From Barnesiella propionica (GTDB lineage: Bacteria > Bacteroidota > Bacteroidia > Bacteroidales > Barnesiellaceae): 64,000 nucleotides of DNA. The DNA is taken from assembly GCF_025567045.1 (NCBI RefSeq), contig NZ_JAOQJK010000001.1:186001-250000 (forward strand), read 5' to 3'. Every line of letters starts with the position of its first letter. Within the stretch, counting starts at the first letter, position 1. Positions 10,691 to 20,354 of the stretch are shown one piece after another. The notes below the pieces were generated by a model. It was not told where the DNA came from and ran no database searches. It was given only the letters and a program-made list of their open reading frames with translations. Both the position numbers and the translations under genes were made by a program.

Positions 10691-10706
10691 AGAAATATTA
10701 TCCTAT

Positions 10707-10747
10707 AAAGGAGAACGGCTGCAATAAAAATTGCAGCCATTCCTTTT
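10707..10747 (+). terminator. Rho-independent terminator after valS
   Basis: AAAGGAgaacGGCTGCAA / TTGCAGCCatTCCTTTT forms a stem with a TAAAAA loop and a T-rich end. It sits between valS and the converging DUF4923 gene. Confidence 0.85.
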
Positions 10748-10774
10748 ATAATTTACAAAGAATAAACCATCTTA

Positions 10775-11416
10775 TTATTTTTTCATTTCCACTCCCATGA
10801 GAACACCTTCATATTCATCCAGTAAAGAGTTAACTGTCTTGAGCGCGGTACTTTGTGAACGGGAAGCAATGATTTTAAATATATTCACGAATTTTTGGGC
10901 ATCGAAAAGCATATTCATCGTATTGCCTTTCACTTCTATATCGGCAGGAAGCTGCCCGATGGGTATAGCGCCTATTGCCTTAAACGTAAGTACGAATTTA
11001 TCATTCTCTTTTGCAACCGTTCCCCGGATAGGAGTCTTTCCGTAATTCATGACGAACGTACTGTCGGCATTAAACGTAAAACCGAAATTACCAGAAGATA
11101 TACCTATTTTCTGATAATAAGGAACCAGCTTGGTTTCCAGTTGCGATGCTACGACCTCACCGCCTGCTGATTTAAGAAAATCCTCACTTTTAAATTTACA
11201 GGACGGTGACTGATAAAGCCATTTTCCTTCCAGGGCTGCCACTGTCAATTCTTTGTTAGTGCCCAACACCCCGTTAATAACTTTGTCCACACTACCCGAA
11301 TTAAGCAAATCTTTTAAAGAAAACTGGGCCATTGCCGGTAAAAACGAAATGACAAACAGGCAACATACAATAAATAAAAACTTTACATTAAATACTATTT
11401 TCATCTCTCTTGTCAT
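10775..11416 (-). CDS. DUF4923-like exported protein
   Basis: The 213-residue protein has an N-terminal signal peptide (FNVKFLFIVCCLFVISFLPAMAQ). The mature part looks like the Bacteroidales DUF4923 family: a short helical FSLKDLLNSGSVDKVINGVLG, then a lipocalin-like series of beta strands (LEGKWLYQSPSCKF, GNFGFTFNADSTFVMNY, PIRGTVAKENDKFVLTFKA, DIEVKGNTMNMLFDAQKFV). Function is unknown; a periplasmic role is inferred from the signal peptide. An alternative start at 11404 (MKIVFNVKF) preceded by AAGAGAG is equally possible. Family assignment is from memory of its pattern. Confidence 0.7.
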   Translation of the reverse strand: MTREMKIVFNVKFLFIVCCLFVISFLPAMAQFSLKDLLNSGSVDKVINGVLGTNKELTVAALEGKWLYQSPSCKFKSEDFLKSAGGEVVASQLETKLVPYYQKIGISSGNFGFTFNADSTFVMNYGKTPIRGTVAKENDKFVLTFKAIGAIPIGQLPADIEVKGNTMNMLFDAQKFVNIFKIIASRSQSTALKTVNSLLDEYEGVLMGVEMKK

Positions 11417-11435
11417 ATTAAAAAAATATATATAG

Positions 11436-11443
11436 CAAAATTA
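11436..11443 (-). promoter_or_regulatory. Bacteroidota -7 box for the DUF4923 gene
   Basis: The minus strand reads TAATTTTG (perfect TAnnTTTG) 20 bp upstream of the start codon at 11416. Confidence 0.6.
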
Positions 11444-11597
11444 CAATTTTTACAGATATAAAATTTACCGGCATATACGTTTTCCGCATAATTACCTACA
11501 TACATCTTATTAAACCATAAAAAATATTACCTCACGAACAAAGGAAATATCCAGACGTTATATGATACAAAAGGATTTATTTCCTGATGTTGTATAC

Positions 11598-11662
11598 AAT
11601 CCGCCTCCATTACGGACGTTTCGGTAAAAGGAGGAGCAGCCGGAATTGTCCGGGGGCGGATT
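11598..11662. other. Structured intergenic element, possible small RNA or cis element
   Basis: An 11-bp outer stem AATCCGCCTCC (11598-11608) / GGGGGCGGATT (11652-11662), with a single G-T pair, encloses TTAC..GTAA and a compact CCGGA-ATTG-TCC inner hairpin. It lies between the ugd terminator and the DUF4923 promoter, outside any reading frame. I see no promoter for it on either strand. Confidence 0.35.
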
Positions 11663-11695
11663 CTAAACCATTTTCATGAAATATTTTCTTTCATT

Positions 11696-11743
11696 AAAAG
11701 GCAGACTTTCTACCGTTCTACGGGCGTGAAAGTCTGCCTTTGC
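11696..11743 (-). terminator. Rho-independent terminator after ugd
   Basis: AAAGGCAGACTTTC / GAAAGTCTGCCTTT forms a 14-bp stem with a 17-nt loop, followed on the minus strand by TTTTAATG. It lies 37 bp downstream of the ugd stop. Confidence 0.85.
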
Positions 11744-11779
11744 TTTACACCTACCTTATATTTTATTTATGTATGGAAA

Positions 11780-13093
11780 TTACCTACCGATACAATGATA
11801 TTCAAATCCATTCTCTTGCAGTTCGTCTATATCATAGATATTCCTACCGTCCAATATCAAAGGATTACTCATTGTTTTCTTTATCTGTATCCAGTCAGGT
11901 ACACGGAACTCTTTCCATTCTGTAACGATCAGCAAGGCATCCGCATCTATAGCTGCTTCATATATGCTGCGTGCATATTCCACTTTATCACCTACCCTGC
12001 GACGACATTCATCCATCGCTATAGGATCATAAACCTTTATTTTCCCTCCGGCCCGGAGTATTTTATCTATAAGAATAAGCGCCGGAGCTTCACGCATATC
12101 ATCCGTCTCCGGTTTGAAAGCCAATCCCCACATCGCAATGGTCTTTCCTTCTATCCGCCCGTTAAATGCCTTCATCAATTTTTGGAACAAAACCTCTTTC
12201 TGTCTATGGTTTACACTTTCTACAGCTTTCAGTATCTGCATATCATATCCATGTTCTTCGGCTGTTTTAATAAGAGCCTTCACATCTTTCGGAAAGCACG
12301 AACCTCCATAACCACAACCGGCATAAAGAAAGCGGCTGCCTATCCGTTCGTCGGAACCAATCCCTTTTCTTACCATATTTACATCCGCCCCTACCAATTC
12401 GCATAAATTAGCTATATCGTTCATAAAACTAATACGGGTAGCCAGCATTGAATTAGCAGCATACTTAATCATTTCGGCCGAAGGTATATCGGTAATAATC
12501 AGGCGATACTTGTTTATCATAAACGGTTTATACAACCGCGTCATCAATTTTTCCGCGCGGGGAGAGTCCACTCCGACCACCACCCTGTCGGGGCGCATAA
12601 AGTCATTTATAGCATTGCCCTCTTTCAGAAACTCGGGATTAGATGCGACATCGAAATCAATATTTACTCCTCTTTTTTCTTGCTCCCGCCGTATAACGTC
12701 TTTCACTTTTACAGCCGTACCTACGGGAACTGTACTTTTAGTTACCATAAGAATATATTTATTCATATGAGCGCCTACAGTACGGGCCACATCCAATACA
12801 TAACTTAAATCGGCTCCTCCGTCTTCATCAGGAGGAGTACCTACCGCACTAAAAACGATATTGGCATTATTAAGACAAGACTTCAGATCGGTCGTAAAAC
12901 TCAACCGACCGGCTTTATAATTACGGGCCACCATCTCCTCGAGTCCCGGTTCATATATAGGAATAATCCCTTTTTTAATATTTTCAATTTTCCGGGTGTC
13001 GACATCCACACATGTAACATCTACCCCTATTTCAGAAAAACAAGCACCTGTAACTAAGCCAACGTAACCTGTGCCAACAATAATTATTTTCAT
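11780..13093 (-). CDS. ugd: UDP-glucose 6-dehydrogenase
   Basis: The enzyme oxidises UDP-glucose to UDP-glucuronate with two NAD+, supplying precursors for surface polysaccharides. The N-terminal Rossmann motif is GTGYVGLVTGACF (residues 7-19). The catalytic cysteine is Cys266 in GCGYGGSCFPKD (259-270), with Lys209/Asn214 in EMIKYAANSMLATR and the C-terminal NAD/UDP-binding half (MWGLAFKPETDDMREAPA). Length 437 is typical. It appears monocistronic, with a strong terminator. No polysaccharide gene adjoins it directly; the dTDP-sugar operon lies 14 kb away. Confidence 0.96.
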   Translation of the reverse strand: MKIIIVGTGYVGLVTGACFSEIGVDVTCVDVDTRKIENIKKGIIPIYEPGLEEMVARNYKAGRLSFTTDLKSCLNNANIVFSAVGTPPDEDGGADLSYVLDVARTVGAHMNKYILMVTKSTVPVGTAVKVKDVIRREQEKRGVNIDFDVASNPEFLKEGNAINDFMRPDRVVVGVDSPRAEKLMTRLYKPFMINKYRLIITDIPSAEMIKYAANSMLATRISFMNDIANLCELVGADVNMVRKGIGSDERIGSRFLYAGCGYGGSCFPKDVKALIKTAEEHGYDMQILKAVESVNHRQKEVLFQKLMKAFNGRIEGKTIAMWGLAFKPETDDMREAPALILIDKILRAGGKIKVYDPIAMDECRRRVGDKVEYARSIYEAAIDADALLIVTEWKEFRVPDWIQIKKTMSNPLILDGRNIYDIDELQENGFEYHCIGR

Positions 13094-13263
13094 AATACAA
13101 ATTTACTTATTAATCGGGAACCGACACCTTAATATATTAAACAACACAATAAAATAATCACTTAAATATTTTACTCGGCAAAAGTAAATATTTTTCCTCA
13201 AGGATAAGATAAAATATTAAAAATTTAACTGTGATCCGCAAAGACGTAGAGGTGCTCACAAAA

Positions 13264-13303
13264 ATAACCCGGATAAGATATACGACATCTATCCGGGTTA
13301 TTC
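13264..13303 (-). terminator. Rho-independent terminator
   Basis: AATAACCCGGATA (13264-13276) / TATCCGGGTTATT (13289-13302), followed on the minus strand by TTTGTGAG. It lies downstream of the 13353-14996 gene. Confidence 0.75.
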
Positions 13304-13352
13304 ATATTTAGAAAAAAGTTACTCTACTAATCAAAAGAAAATCATCGAACGA

Positions 13353-14996
13353 TTACCTTATAAACTTGAACGATTTAGAACCATTCTCACTGTTCACAAC
13401 CAGTATATAAACCCCTTTTTCGAGATTGGCAGTAGGAATAACGGAGCTTATCATACCTTTTCCTACAACGGCTCCATTCAACGCCACGACCGTATATGTT
13501 CCGTTTCCTGCATTGCGCAAAGTAATGCCTTCTCCGGTATTGATTATCTTCATTTCTTCCCTCTTTGTTACATTATCAACTCCGGCAATTATTTCGGCCA
13601 GATTGGATGTAATATACGTACGGGCAAATAAATTGCCGGAATTAAGAATATCGAGGGTCAATTGTTTTTCCCCCGTCATAGGAAGATTCGCTTCTATAAG
13701 CATATCCGTAGCTAATGCATTCGATTCATATGTTTTCACATACACTCTTCCTACCATAGCCGTTTCCGCAACTTCGGTAGTTATATCTATTTGCGAAGTC
13801 TGAATACGTTCCGTAGCACCGTCAGGTAAAATCTCGGTCTTCAGGCTGAATTGCGTATCTTCTTTGGCGGCAAATTGCTGTATCATCATTCGTACGGCAT
13901 TTGCAGGGACTATAGCTTCTGCAATACCTGGAACAGACATAGTTAAAAAATAATCGGCCGTATATACGGAATCCACAGGAGCAGAAGCTACAACAGGATT
14001 AGAGCTCAGACTATACTCTTTCATGGTAATTTCATTCTGAGTATCGCCTGCATTCATCGAGAACCAGTACTTATTATAAGTAGAACTTACTCCTTCTGTA
14101 TAACCGACAAGAGTTGCATAGTACAGAGGGAATTCTTCCGAACCTCCCAATAAACCCATTAAATCCAAACCTATATAAGCATCTCCCGTATTTACCTTTG
14201 TACCATCGGAAATTACAGCATAAGAATTAGCGACGACCGGTCCTCCGAATAAAGCAGAAAATATATCCAAGGTAACACCGTAATCATTTTCCAGAGCAGG
14301 AACCATAGCTACCAACAGACCAACTATTCCTCCCTCGTCCTGCTGGTTAATATCCACATTGAAAACAAATGCGCTGTTATCATCCTGAGCAATAGTCAGA
14401 TTTAATAATTCAGATTTAAAATCGTCCATACCTACAATAGAATAAGAAACGGTCAGTTTAAGGAGCGGAGCATCTGCCGCCGCACCTTCATCTCCATTCG
14501 TAGCTACATCGAACATGATTTTCATCCAAGGAGATCCCATCATCTTTACAGTCAGAGCAGACGGTATATTAAGATTGATATTAAAAGGATTTACGGGTAA
14601 TGTTACCGGTACAGTATTCTCATAGACCAGCGTAATCATCGGGACCATGCCTATAACATTCCCGGCATCATCGCTCGCTTCGGTATAAAGAAGTTCGGTA
14701 CTGTCAGGAATAAGATTGACATCGACCATAGGAGGTTCTTCTCCTTCCGCTTTCTTCATTTTCACCGATTTCATCAACTGGCATCTGGAAATAACTTGCG
14801 CGTCCAATGCTGGAGCCGAGAACAGATCTATGCCTAATTGTTCTTTCAACGGACTTAAAATATAAGGTAGCGCTTCCTGCAAGGCACTTTCCTGCTGTTT
14901 GGTCAAACGTGCCGTTTGTGCCGCTTGTACAGATACTACGGACATGGACATTATGACCGCAACAAATAATAACGTAAAAATTTTCTTCATAATCAA
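13353..14996 (-). CDS. Secreted protein with T9SS-type C-terminal sorting domain, unknown function
   Basis: I do not recognise the central part of this 547-residue protein. It has a signal peptide (MKKIFTLLFVAVIMSMSVVSVQA) and about 440 residues predicted to be mostly beta-strand. The last 75 residues resemble the type A sorting domain of the Bacteroidota type IX secretion system (LRNAGNGTYTVVALNGAVV, then LEKGVYILVVNSENGSKSFKFIR). This suggests secretion across the outer membrane and cell-surface attachment. A second start at 14990 (MKKIF) may be the true one. It is preceded by a long AT-rich intergenic region and followed by a terminator. The sorting domain is moderately confident; no function is proposed. 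Confidence 0.7.
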   Translation of the reverse strand: MIMKKIFTLLFVAVIMSMSVVSVQAAQTARLTKQQESALQEALPYILSPLKEQLGIDLFSAPALDAQVISRCQLMKSVKMKKAEGEEPPMVDVNLIPDSTELLYTEASDDAGNVIGMVPMITLVYENTVPVTLPVNPFNINLNIPSALTVKMMGSPWMKIMFDVATNGDEGAAADAPLLKLTVSYSIVGMDDFKSELLNLTIAQDDNSAFVFNVDINQQDEGGIVGLLVAMVPALENDYGVTLDIFSALFGGPVVANSYAVISDGTKVNTGDAYIGLDLMGLLGGSEEFPLYYATLVGYTEGVSSTYNKYWFSMNAGDTQNEITMKEYSLSSNPVVASAPVDSVYTADYFLTMSVPGIAEAIVPANAVRMMIQQFAAKEDTQFSLKTEILPDGATERIQTSQIDITTEVAETAMVGRVYVKTYESNALATDMLIEANLPMTGEKQLTLDILNSGNLFARTYITSNLAEIIAGVDNVTKREEMKIINTGEGITLRNAGNGTYTVVALNGAVVGKGMISSVIPTANLEKGVYILVVNSENGSKSFKFIR

Positions 14997-15580
14997 TTGT
15001 TTTTAATCTTTCAAAACATCACGTTTCAATCCTAATTTTATAAATACATTTCAAACCTGGGGACAAAGTACGGCCTTTAATACCTAATAAACAATAGCTA
15101 AAATTAATAATCGATATCCTATTATTAATATTTTCAAAATATTTCCTCGACCATCCATATTCTATTATTACCGAAACCAGATAGTTTCATATAAACGACA
15201 AAGACATAAAGAGAACATTTTTATTATTTCCTATGTTTACATAGGAGAAAAATAAACCGTTTTTAAACAGATAAAAAACAAGATATAAAAATTTCATATT
15301 AATACGAAAGTAAAGAATGATTACAATAATAAAGATCCCCGATTATAAAATCCAAACAGCAAATACTTATTGAAAAACCATACGATAATATATATCACTC
15401 CCGATACAAGATTTTTTTTATCTCATTCATTTTGAGAGTTCGGTTATTCTATCTATTTTTACCGGCGAAATATGATATATGTTTTTTCGTACATCAAGCT
15501 TCTGTACCTTTAAAGATACATTTCAACACCTGTAATTAAGGAAAAAAGCAAGATTCCCACTGTATTAAAACAAATATTAT
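14997..15580. other. AT-rich intergenic region without visible gene
   Basis: These 584 bp separate two divergent surface-protein genes. I see no convincing reading frame, RNA or repeat. A degenerate promoter (TACCTTTA near 15506, one mismatch to TAnnTTTG) could serve the downstream PCMD lipoprotein gene. Confidence 0.5.
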
Positions 15581-16711
15581 ATGGCACGAATATTACTGCG
15601 TCTCTCTTCTGCTCTGGCTTTAATATTATTTTTATTCTCATCCTGCATACAGGATGAACCCTTAAATCCCGAGGCAGACATTTTATTTTTTGATGTTAAA
15701 GAAGACGTCGGACAGATTATCCCCGACCTTACCGGAGCACCCACCGACATATTGGTATATTATTCAAAAGGTGATCTCACAAATGAGAAACTGACCCCTA
15801 TCATAAAAATTACCGAAGGGGCTACAATTTCACCATCACCCGATATTCCCCAGAATTTCAGTAAAACCGTCGTCTATACGGTTACCTCCCAAGACCGTAA
15901 ACATGTACGTACATACCGGATAACATTCACCAAAGTAATCCTCGACACATACAATTTCGAAAATTGGGAAATTAACTCCAATTACCATTACGCAACTCCT
16001 TATGAATACGACGGGGATAACAAAATATCTTTGTGGGATTCCAGCAACCGGGGAGTCGTACTATATCAGAGATTCGATAACCAGGAAGATTATCCGGTAC
16101 ATTACACCACGAACCAGCAGGAAATAATAAGAGGAGAACGTTCGGCTGTTATGGTCACCAAAGTCGGTCCGGGATCTATTTTTAATATACAGTATATTCC
16201 TATTGTAGCGGGTTCGTTATTTACGGGGAGACTCGTTCCATTAGAAGCCATGAAAGATCCGTTGCTGGCTACGAAGTTCGGTCAGCCCTATTATAAATTG
16301 CCGAAAAAATTTGCAGGATATTACAAATACCGGAGCGGAGCGGGTGATTATATACAATCGGACGGCAGCCGTTCACCCAATAAAAAAGATAAATGTTCGG
16401 TATATGCAGTTTTTTATGAACGAGACAGCAAACTAACGACATTAGACGGAACGAACATCCTTACCGATCCTCACATCGTATCGGTAGCCAGTATTAGTGA
16501 AGAAGAGCGTCTACAATCCAAAGGAGACGGGATGGCCTATTTCGAAACCAATTTCGAATACAGAAACGGCTATACGCCCGCATCTATCGATTTCGAAACA
16601 AAAAAATACAGTCTGGCCGTCATATTCTCTTCAAGTTACAATGGAGACCGCTACGAAGGTACTCCAGGCAGCCGGCTGGTCGTAGATGATATAAAAATTA
16701 TAAACGAATAA
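15581..16711 (+). CDS. PCMD-domain surface lipoprotein
   Basis: The signal peptide ends in a lipobox (LFLFSSC at about residue 22). Acidic residues follow the cysteine (CIQDEP), as in Bacteroidota lipoproteins exported to the cell surface. Residues 30-120 form an Ig-like domain (DVKEDVGQIIP..RTYRITFTKV). From residue 125 the protein matches the PCMD family (putative carbohydrate metabolism domain), starting at the diagnostic NFENWEIN and ending with GSRLVVDDIKIINE. PCMD folds as a jelly roll, and sugar binding is presumed rather than shown. The next gene, a beta-barrel protein, starts 11 bp after the stop. The same domain recurs in three genes downstream. Confidence 0.85.
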   Translation: MARILLRLSSALALILFLFSSCIQDEPLNPEADILFFDVKEDVGQIIPDLTGAPTDILVYYSKGDLTNEKLTPIIKITEGATISPSPDIPQNFSKTVVYTVTSQDRKHVRTYRITFTKVILDTYNFENWEINSNYHYATPYEYDGDNKISLWDSSNRGVVLYQRFDNQEDYPVHYTTNQQEIIRGERSAVMVTKVGPGSIFNIQYIPIVAGSLFTGRLVPLEAMKDPLLATKFGQPYYKLPKKFAGYYKYRSGAGDYIQSDGSRSPNKKDKCSVYAVFYERDSKLTTLDGTNILTDPHIVSVASISEEERLQSKGDGMAYFETNFEYRNGYTPASIDFETKKYSLAVIFSSSYNGDRYEGTPGSRLVVDDIKIINE

Positions 16712-16722
16712 TCGCTACACAA

Positions 16723-17478
16723 ATGAAAAAAAAATTTGTCATCATAAATATAATTTTCTTGTTCAGTCTCACCGCATTTTCACAATCCGATACGACTGCA
16801 TTCCGAAAATGGGAAACTCATATTTCCGTAGGTTATACCATAGGAGGTACGACGCCTATTCCGTTACCATCGGAAATACGTAAAATCGATTCCTACCGGC
16901 CTGGGGCCAATCTGCTTTTAGCGGTAGATTTCACCCGGTGGTTCAACTCCGAATGGGGAATTACGACAGGCATAGGAATAGGAACACAGGGGATGTCTAT
17001 TTCGGCGGACGTAAAATATTGGAACACCGATCTCGTAGTTGGCGACGGGGAAAGTACCGGAAGATTTACCGGAACCTTCAGCGGAAAGAACAAAACCAAA
17101 GTAAAAAACGGATTTTTACGCATTCCTATACAAGCCAGCTGGAGACCGTTGAAACGATGGACTTTCCACGGCGGAACGTATATATCCCTGCTTATCGATC
17201 CCAAATTCGAAGGAACAGCATCGGACGGATACATCCGAAACGGAGGTCCTACAGGGGATAGAATACAGGTGGAACAGGCTACATTCGATTTTTCGGATGA
17301 GCTTCGCTTACTGGATTCCGGACTTCTGGTCGGAGCCGACTGGCAATATAACAAACGTTTTTTTATTACCGGACAGCTGGCATGGGGATTCGTTCCGGTT
17401 TTCCCAAATCATTTCAGCGGCATCCCCTATAAAATGTACAATATTTATGCAACCGTAGGAATTTCATATAAATTATAA
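16723..17478 (+). CDS. Outer-membrane beta-barrel protein
   Basis: The signal peptide KKFVIINIIFLFSLTAFSQ is followed by alternating amphipathic strands ending in YNIYATVGISYKL, the usual terminal strand of a PorT/OMP_b-brl-type barrel. The length of 251 residues would allow about 8 strands. It is translationally close to the preceding PCMD lipoprotein gene (11 bp gap), which suggests a lipoprotein/barrel pair. A weak inverted repeat (AGCCGGA at 17496-17502 / TCCGGCT at 17526-17532) may end the transcript. No specific ligand or function can be assigned. Confidence 0.78.
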   Translation: MKKKFVIINIIFLFSLTAFSQSDTTAFRKWETHISVGYTIGGTTPIPLPSEIRKIDSYRPGANLLLAVDFTRWFNSEWGITTGIGIGTQGMSISADVKYWNTDLVVGDGESTGRFTGTFSGKNKTKVKNGFLRIPIQASWRPLKRWTFHGGTYISLLIDPKFEGTASDGYIRNGGPTGDRIQVEQATFDFSDELRLLDSGLLVGADWQYNKRFFITGQLAWGFVPVFPNHFSGIPYKMYNIYATVGISYKL

Positions 17479-17698
17479 TACTGAAACGATATTTGAGCCG
17501 GAACACAAACAAATATCTCATGTACTCCGGCTTATATACCGGTCGTTCAAGAATATCAATTCAGTAAAAAAAGATTCATTTTTCTCTTTTAATAATAAAT
17601 CGTAATTTTCTATCCGGTTGTACTATAAATTATCAACAAACCAAGCGCAAAAAATTTTAAAAACAGGACAAAATAAACTTATCTAACATTTTTTATCG

Positions 17699-17706
17699 TA
17701 TCTTTA
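17699..17706 (+). promoter_or_regulatory. Probable -7 box of the DUF4493/PCMD operon
   Basis: TATCTTTA (7 of 8 to TAnnTTTG) lies 90 bp before the ATG at 17797. The surrounding 318-bp gap is AT-rich and otherwise empty. Confidence 0.45.
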
Positions 17707-17796
17707 CCGCAATTTTGAGAAAGATTTATCCGAGGAAGATAATATTTACAAACAAAAAAACAATACTTAAAAAACAAGAAACATCACTATACTTAT

Positions 17797-20337
17797 ATGA
17801 AAATCAAAACCTTATCGTTATTAGGAGCACTAGCGATACTCACCGTATCGTGTGCTAAAGACGATAACAGAATGACGGGATACGGAGAACTGTCATTCCA
17901 GTTATCAGCCGATTACGAGGCCATACCCGTCTCGAAAGCATCGGCGGCCAGTCATAGTAAGGCGGAAAATGCTCTTCCCGACGTCGACAACTTCTCTCTT
18001 TCAATGACAAAGGAAGACGGCTCTTTCTCGAAAGAGTGGGAAAAAGCATCCGAATTTCCTCAAGAGTCAAAATTCCCCACCGGAAATTATACAATGAAAG
18101 CGTGGTACGGAGACAAAGACAACGAAGGTTTCGACAGTCCTTATTACGAAGGCACTACACGACTTTCAATCCGTGAAAATGAATTAAGCCATGCAGAGAT
18201 AACCTGTTATCTGGCTAATGTAAAACTAACGGTAGAATATACCGAAGCATTCAAAAAATATTTTACCGACTATTCTACGACAATTCATTCGGAAGGAGGA
18301 CAGTTCATCGAATTTACCAAGAACGAAGAACGAGCCGCCTATGTGAAACCGGGGAATATATCTATATTAGTAAAACTCACCAAACAGAACGGCGTATCTT
18401 CAACATTCGAACCGGCTGCTATTACCGGAGCTACCGGCCGTCAGCATTACCGTATAAAATTAGATGTAAACGAAGGTAACGTAGGAGGTGATATTCTTTC
18501 CATTTCTTTTGATGACACTACTGCAGAAGAGCCTATACAAATAGATTTATCGGATGAAGTCATGACTGCTCCTGCACCATTCTTCACTCTTACCGGATTC
18601 GAATCGGGAATCATACAGGAAATTAAGGAAAACAATTATGCAGCAGCAGGTACCGTATCTTCTTTTCTGACGGCAAGAGGAGGAATAAAATCCTGTACTT
18701 TAACGACAAGTTCCGCAGTCCTCATATCACAGGGATGGCCGGCAGAAATAGACTTGACGAAAGCCACAGAACAGCAAAAGACCATTTTGGAAAAATTAGG
18801 GCTTAAACTGAAAGGGCTTACAGGCAATGTAGATAAAATGGCCGTTATCGACTTTACGGAAGTTATTCCTTTTCTTCAATTACAGAACGGAGAAAGCGAC
18901 CACGTCTTTACCCTGGTTGCAAAAGATAATCTGGGGAAGGTCAATGATCCTATTTCCCTGAATATCAGAAGTCTTGAAGCTGCATTCAGCCTGCAGGAAC
19001 CCACTCCGGTAGCTGTAGGAAGTACATCGGCCATTATTCCTGTAATATTGGACGGAGATATTTCCAAGCTGAAGATCAGTTACATGAGTGATTTCGGAAG
19101 CTGGATAGAATGTTCTAACTTATCGGTCGTATCGAATACAGACAATAGTTATGAGATCAAAGCCGACATACAGGCAGGCAATACGTCCAAGCGCGTAAAA
19201 GCATCGTATATGAACGACAGGAAGGTTTCGAACGAAGTGATACTGAAAGTCATAACTCCCGAATACTCTTTATCGACATCGACCGAAGACAGCTGGGCTA
19301 CTAAAGTAAATATTAAAATAACCACAAATACCGAATACGAAGATATTGTAAATAAATATTTAACAATATATAGTAAGACCGGAACCGGAAACTGGACAAA
19401 AGCAACTACCGTTAAAAACGGTACGACAATAACTGTAACAGGACTTACTCCTGCTACTGCATACAGTTTCAAAGGTACATGTACCGATGGTGTAAGCAAT
19501 ACTGTTTTCTCTCCGGAGATCACTGCGACGACCGAAGCCGCTCCCAATCTGCCGAACGGGAACTTTGAAAACTGGACAGAATGGTTATCCAAAGAAATAA
19601 ATCTGGGCGGTAAATATTCCGATATTTCCGTTAGCTGGACGGCTATTTTCGATAAAACGACCCTTTCATCACAAAATCCTGACGGATGGGCAACCGTTAA
19701 TAGTAAAACCGTACCGTCCGGAGCCAGCAATTCCTGGTTTATGGTTCCCTCCACATTACAAGCCGAAGGTGCGAATGGCAAAGGAGCATTGATCCGCAGC
19801 GTAGCATGGGATAACAACGGCAGTGATCCTGACAGGGCTTATTCTAAAGGTGGTAAAAACAGTCCTAAAAGCATAGCCATGAGATCGGCCGGAAAATTAT
19901 TTTTAGGTTCATACACCTGTACCCACTCCGGAAACGGAATATCGGACGAAACGTATACCGAAGGATATGAATTTACGTCACGTCCTTCCGAACTTACCGG
20001 AATGTACACTTATACGGCCAAAGGAGATGATACCAACGGGACCGCACATGTAACGATAGAAAACCGGGACGGCGGCGCAACGACGGTGCTGGCCGAAAAG
20101 CGAATAGCCCTTAATCCCGTATCATCGTTCACGAAATTCACGATACCATTAAACTATACTAATACGGAGCTCAAAGCTACGCACATAAAAGTAATGTTCA
20201 CATCCTCCAATAAATCATCTTATGATCAAGCAGATGAAACAAGCAACATACAAACGGCCAACAACGATGCTGTAAATATTTGTACATCCACAGGCAGTGA
20301 ACTTTGTATAGACGATTTAACTTTTGACTATAAATAA
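17797..20337 (+). CDS. Multidomain surface lipoprotein: DUF4493 + Ig-like + FN3 + PCMD
   Basis: The 846-residue protein has a lipobox (LTVSC, then AKDDN, acidic and so probably surface-exposed). Residues 25-250 match DUF4493 (YGELSFQLSAD; GNYTMKAWYGD; the characteristic DSPYYEGTTRLSI). A second Ig-like module at about 255-395 recurs in the next two genes. At about 490-585 there is a fibronectin-type III-like domain (ITVTGLTPATAYSFKGTCTDG). From about 588 the PCMD domain starts with NFENWTEW and ends ELCIDDLTFDYK. It heads a six-gene run with very short gaps (17 bp to the next gene). Function is unknown; architecture suggests a cell-surface glycan-binding or adhesive component. Confidence 0.85.
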   Translation: MKIKTLSLLGALAILTVSCAKDDNRMTGYGELSFQLSADYEAIPVSKASAASHSKAENALPDVDNFSLSMTKEDGSFSKEWEKASEFPQESKFPTGNYTMKAWYGDKDNEGFDSPYYEGTTRLSIRENELSHAEITCYLANVKLTVEYTEAFKKYFTDYSTTIHSEGGQFIEFTKNEERAAYVKPGNISILVKLTKQNGVSSTFEPAAITGATGRQHYRIKLDVNEGNVGGDILSISFDDTTAEEPIQIDLSDEVMTAPAPFFTLTGFESGIIQEIKENNYAAAGTVSSFLTARGGIKSCTLTTSSAVLISQGWPAEIDLTKATEQQKTILEKLGLKLKGLTGNVDKMAVIDFTEVIPFLQLQNGESDHVFTLVAKDNLGKVNDPISLNIRSLEAAFSLQEPTPVAVGSTSAIIPVILDGDISKLKISYMSDFGSWIECSNLSVVSNTDNSYEIKADIQAGNTSKRVKASYMNDRKVSNEVILKVITPEYSLSTSTEDSWATKVNIKITTNTEYEDIVNKYLTIYSKTGTGNWTKATTVKNGTTITVTGLTPATAYSFKGTCTDGVSNTVFSPEITATTEAAPNLPNGNFENWTEWLSKEINLGGKYSDISVSWTAIFDKTTLSSQNPDGWATVNSKTVPSGASNSWFMVPSTLQAEGANGKGALIRSVAWDNNGSDPDRAYSKGGKNSPKSIAMRSAGKLFLGSYTCTHSGNGISDETYTEGYEFTSRPSELTGMYTYTAKGDDTNGTAHVTIENRDGGATTVLAEKRIALNPVSSFTKFTIPLNYTNTELKATHIKVMFTSSNKSSYDQADETSNIQTANNDAVNICTSTGSELCIDDLTFDYK

Positions 20338-20354
20338 CGGTAATTGAAATATAT

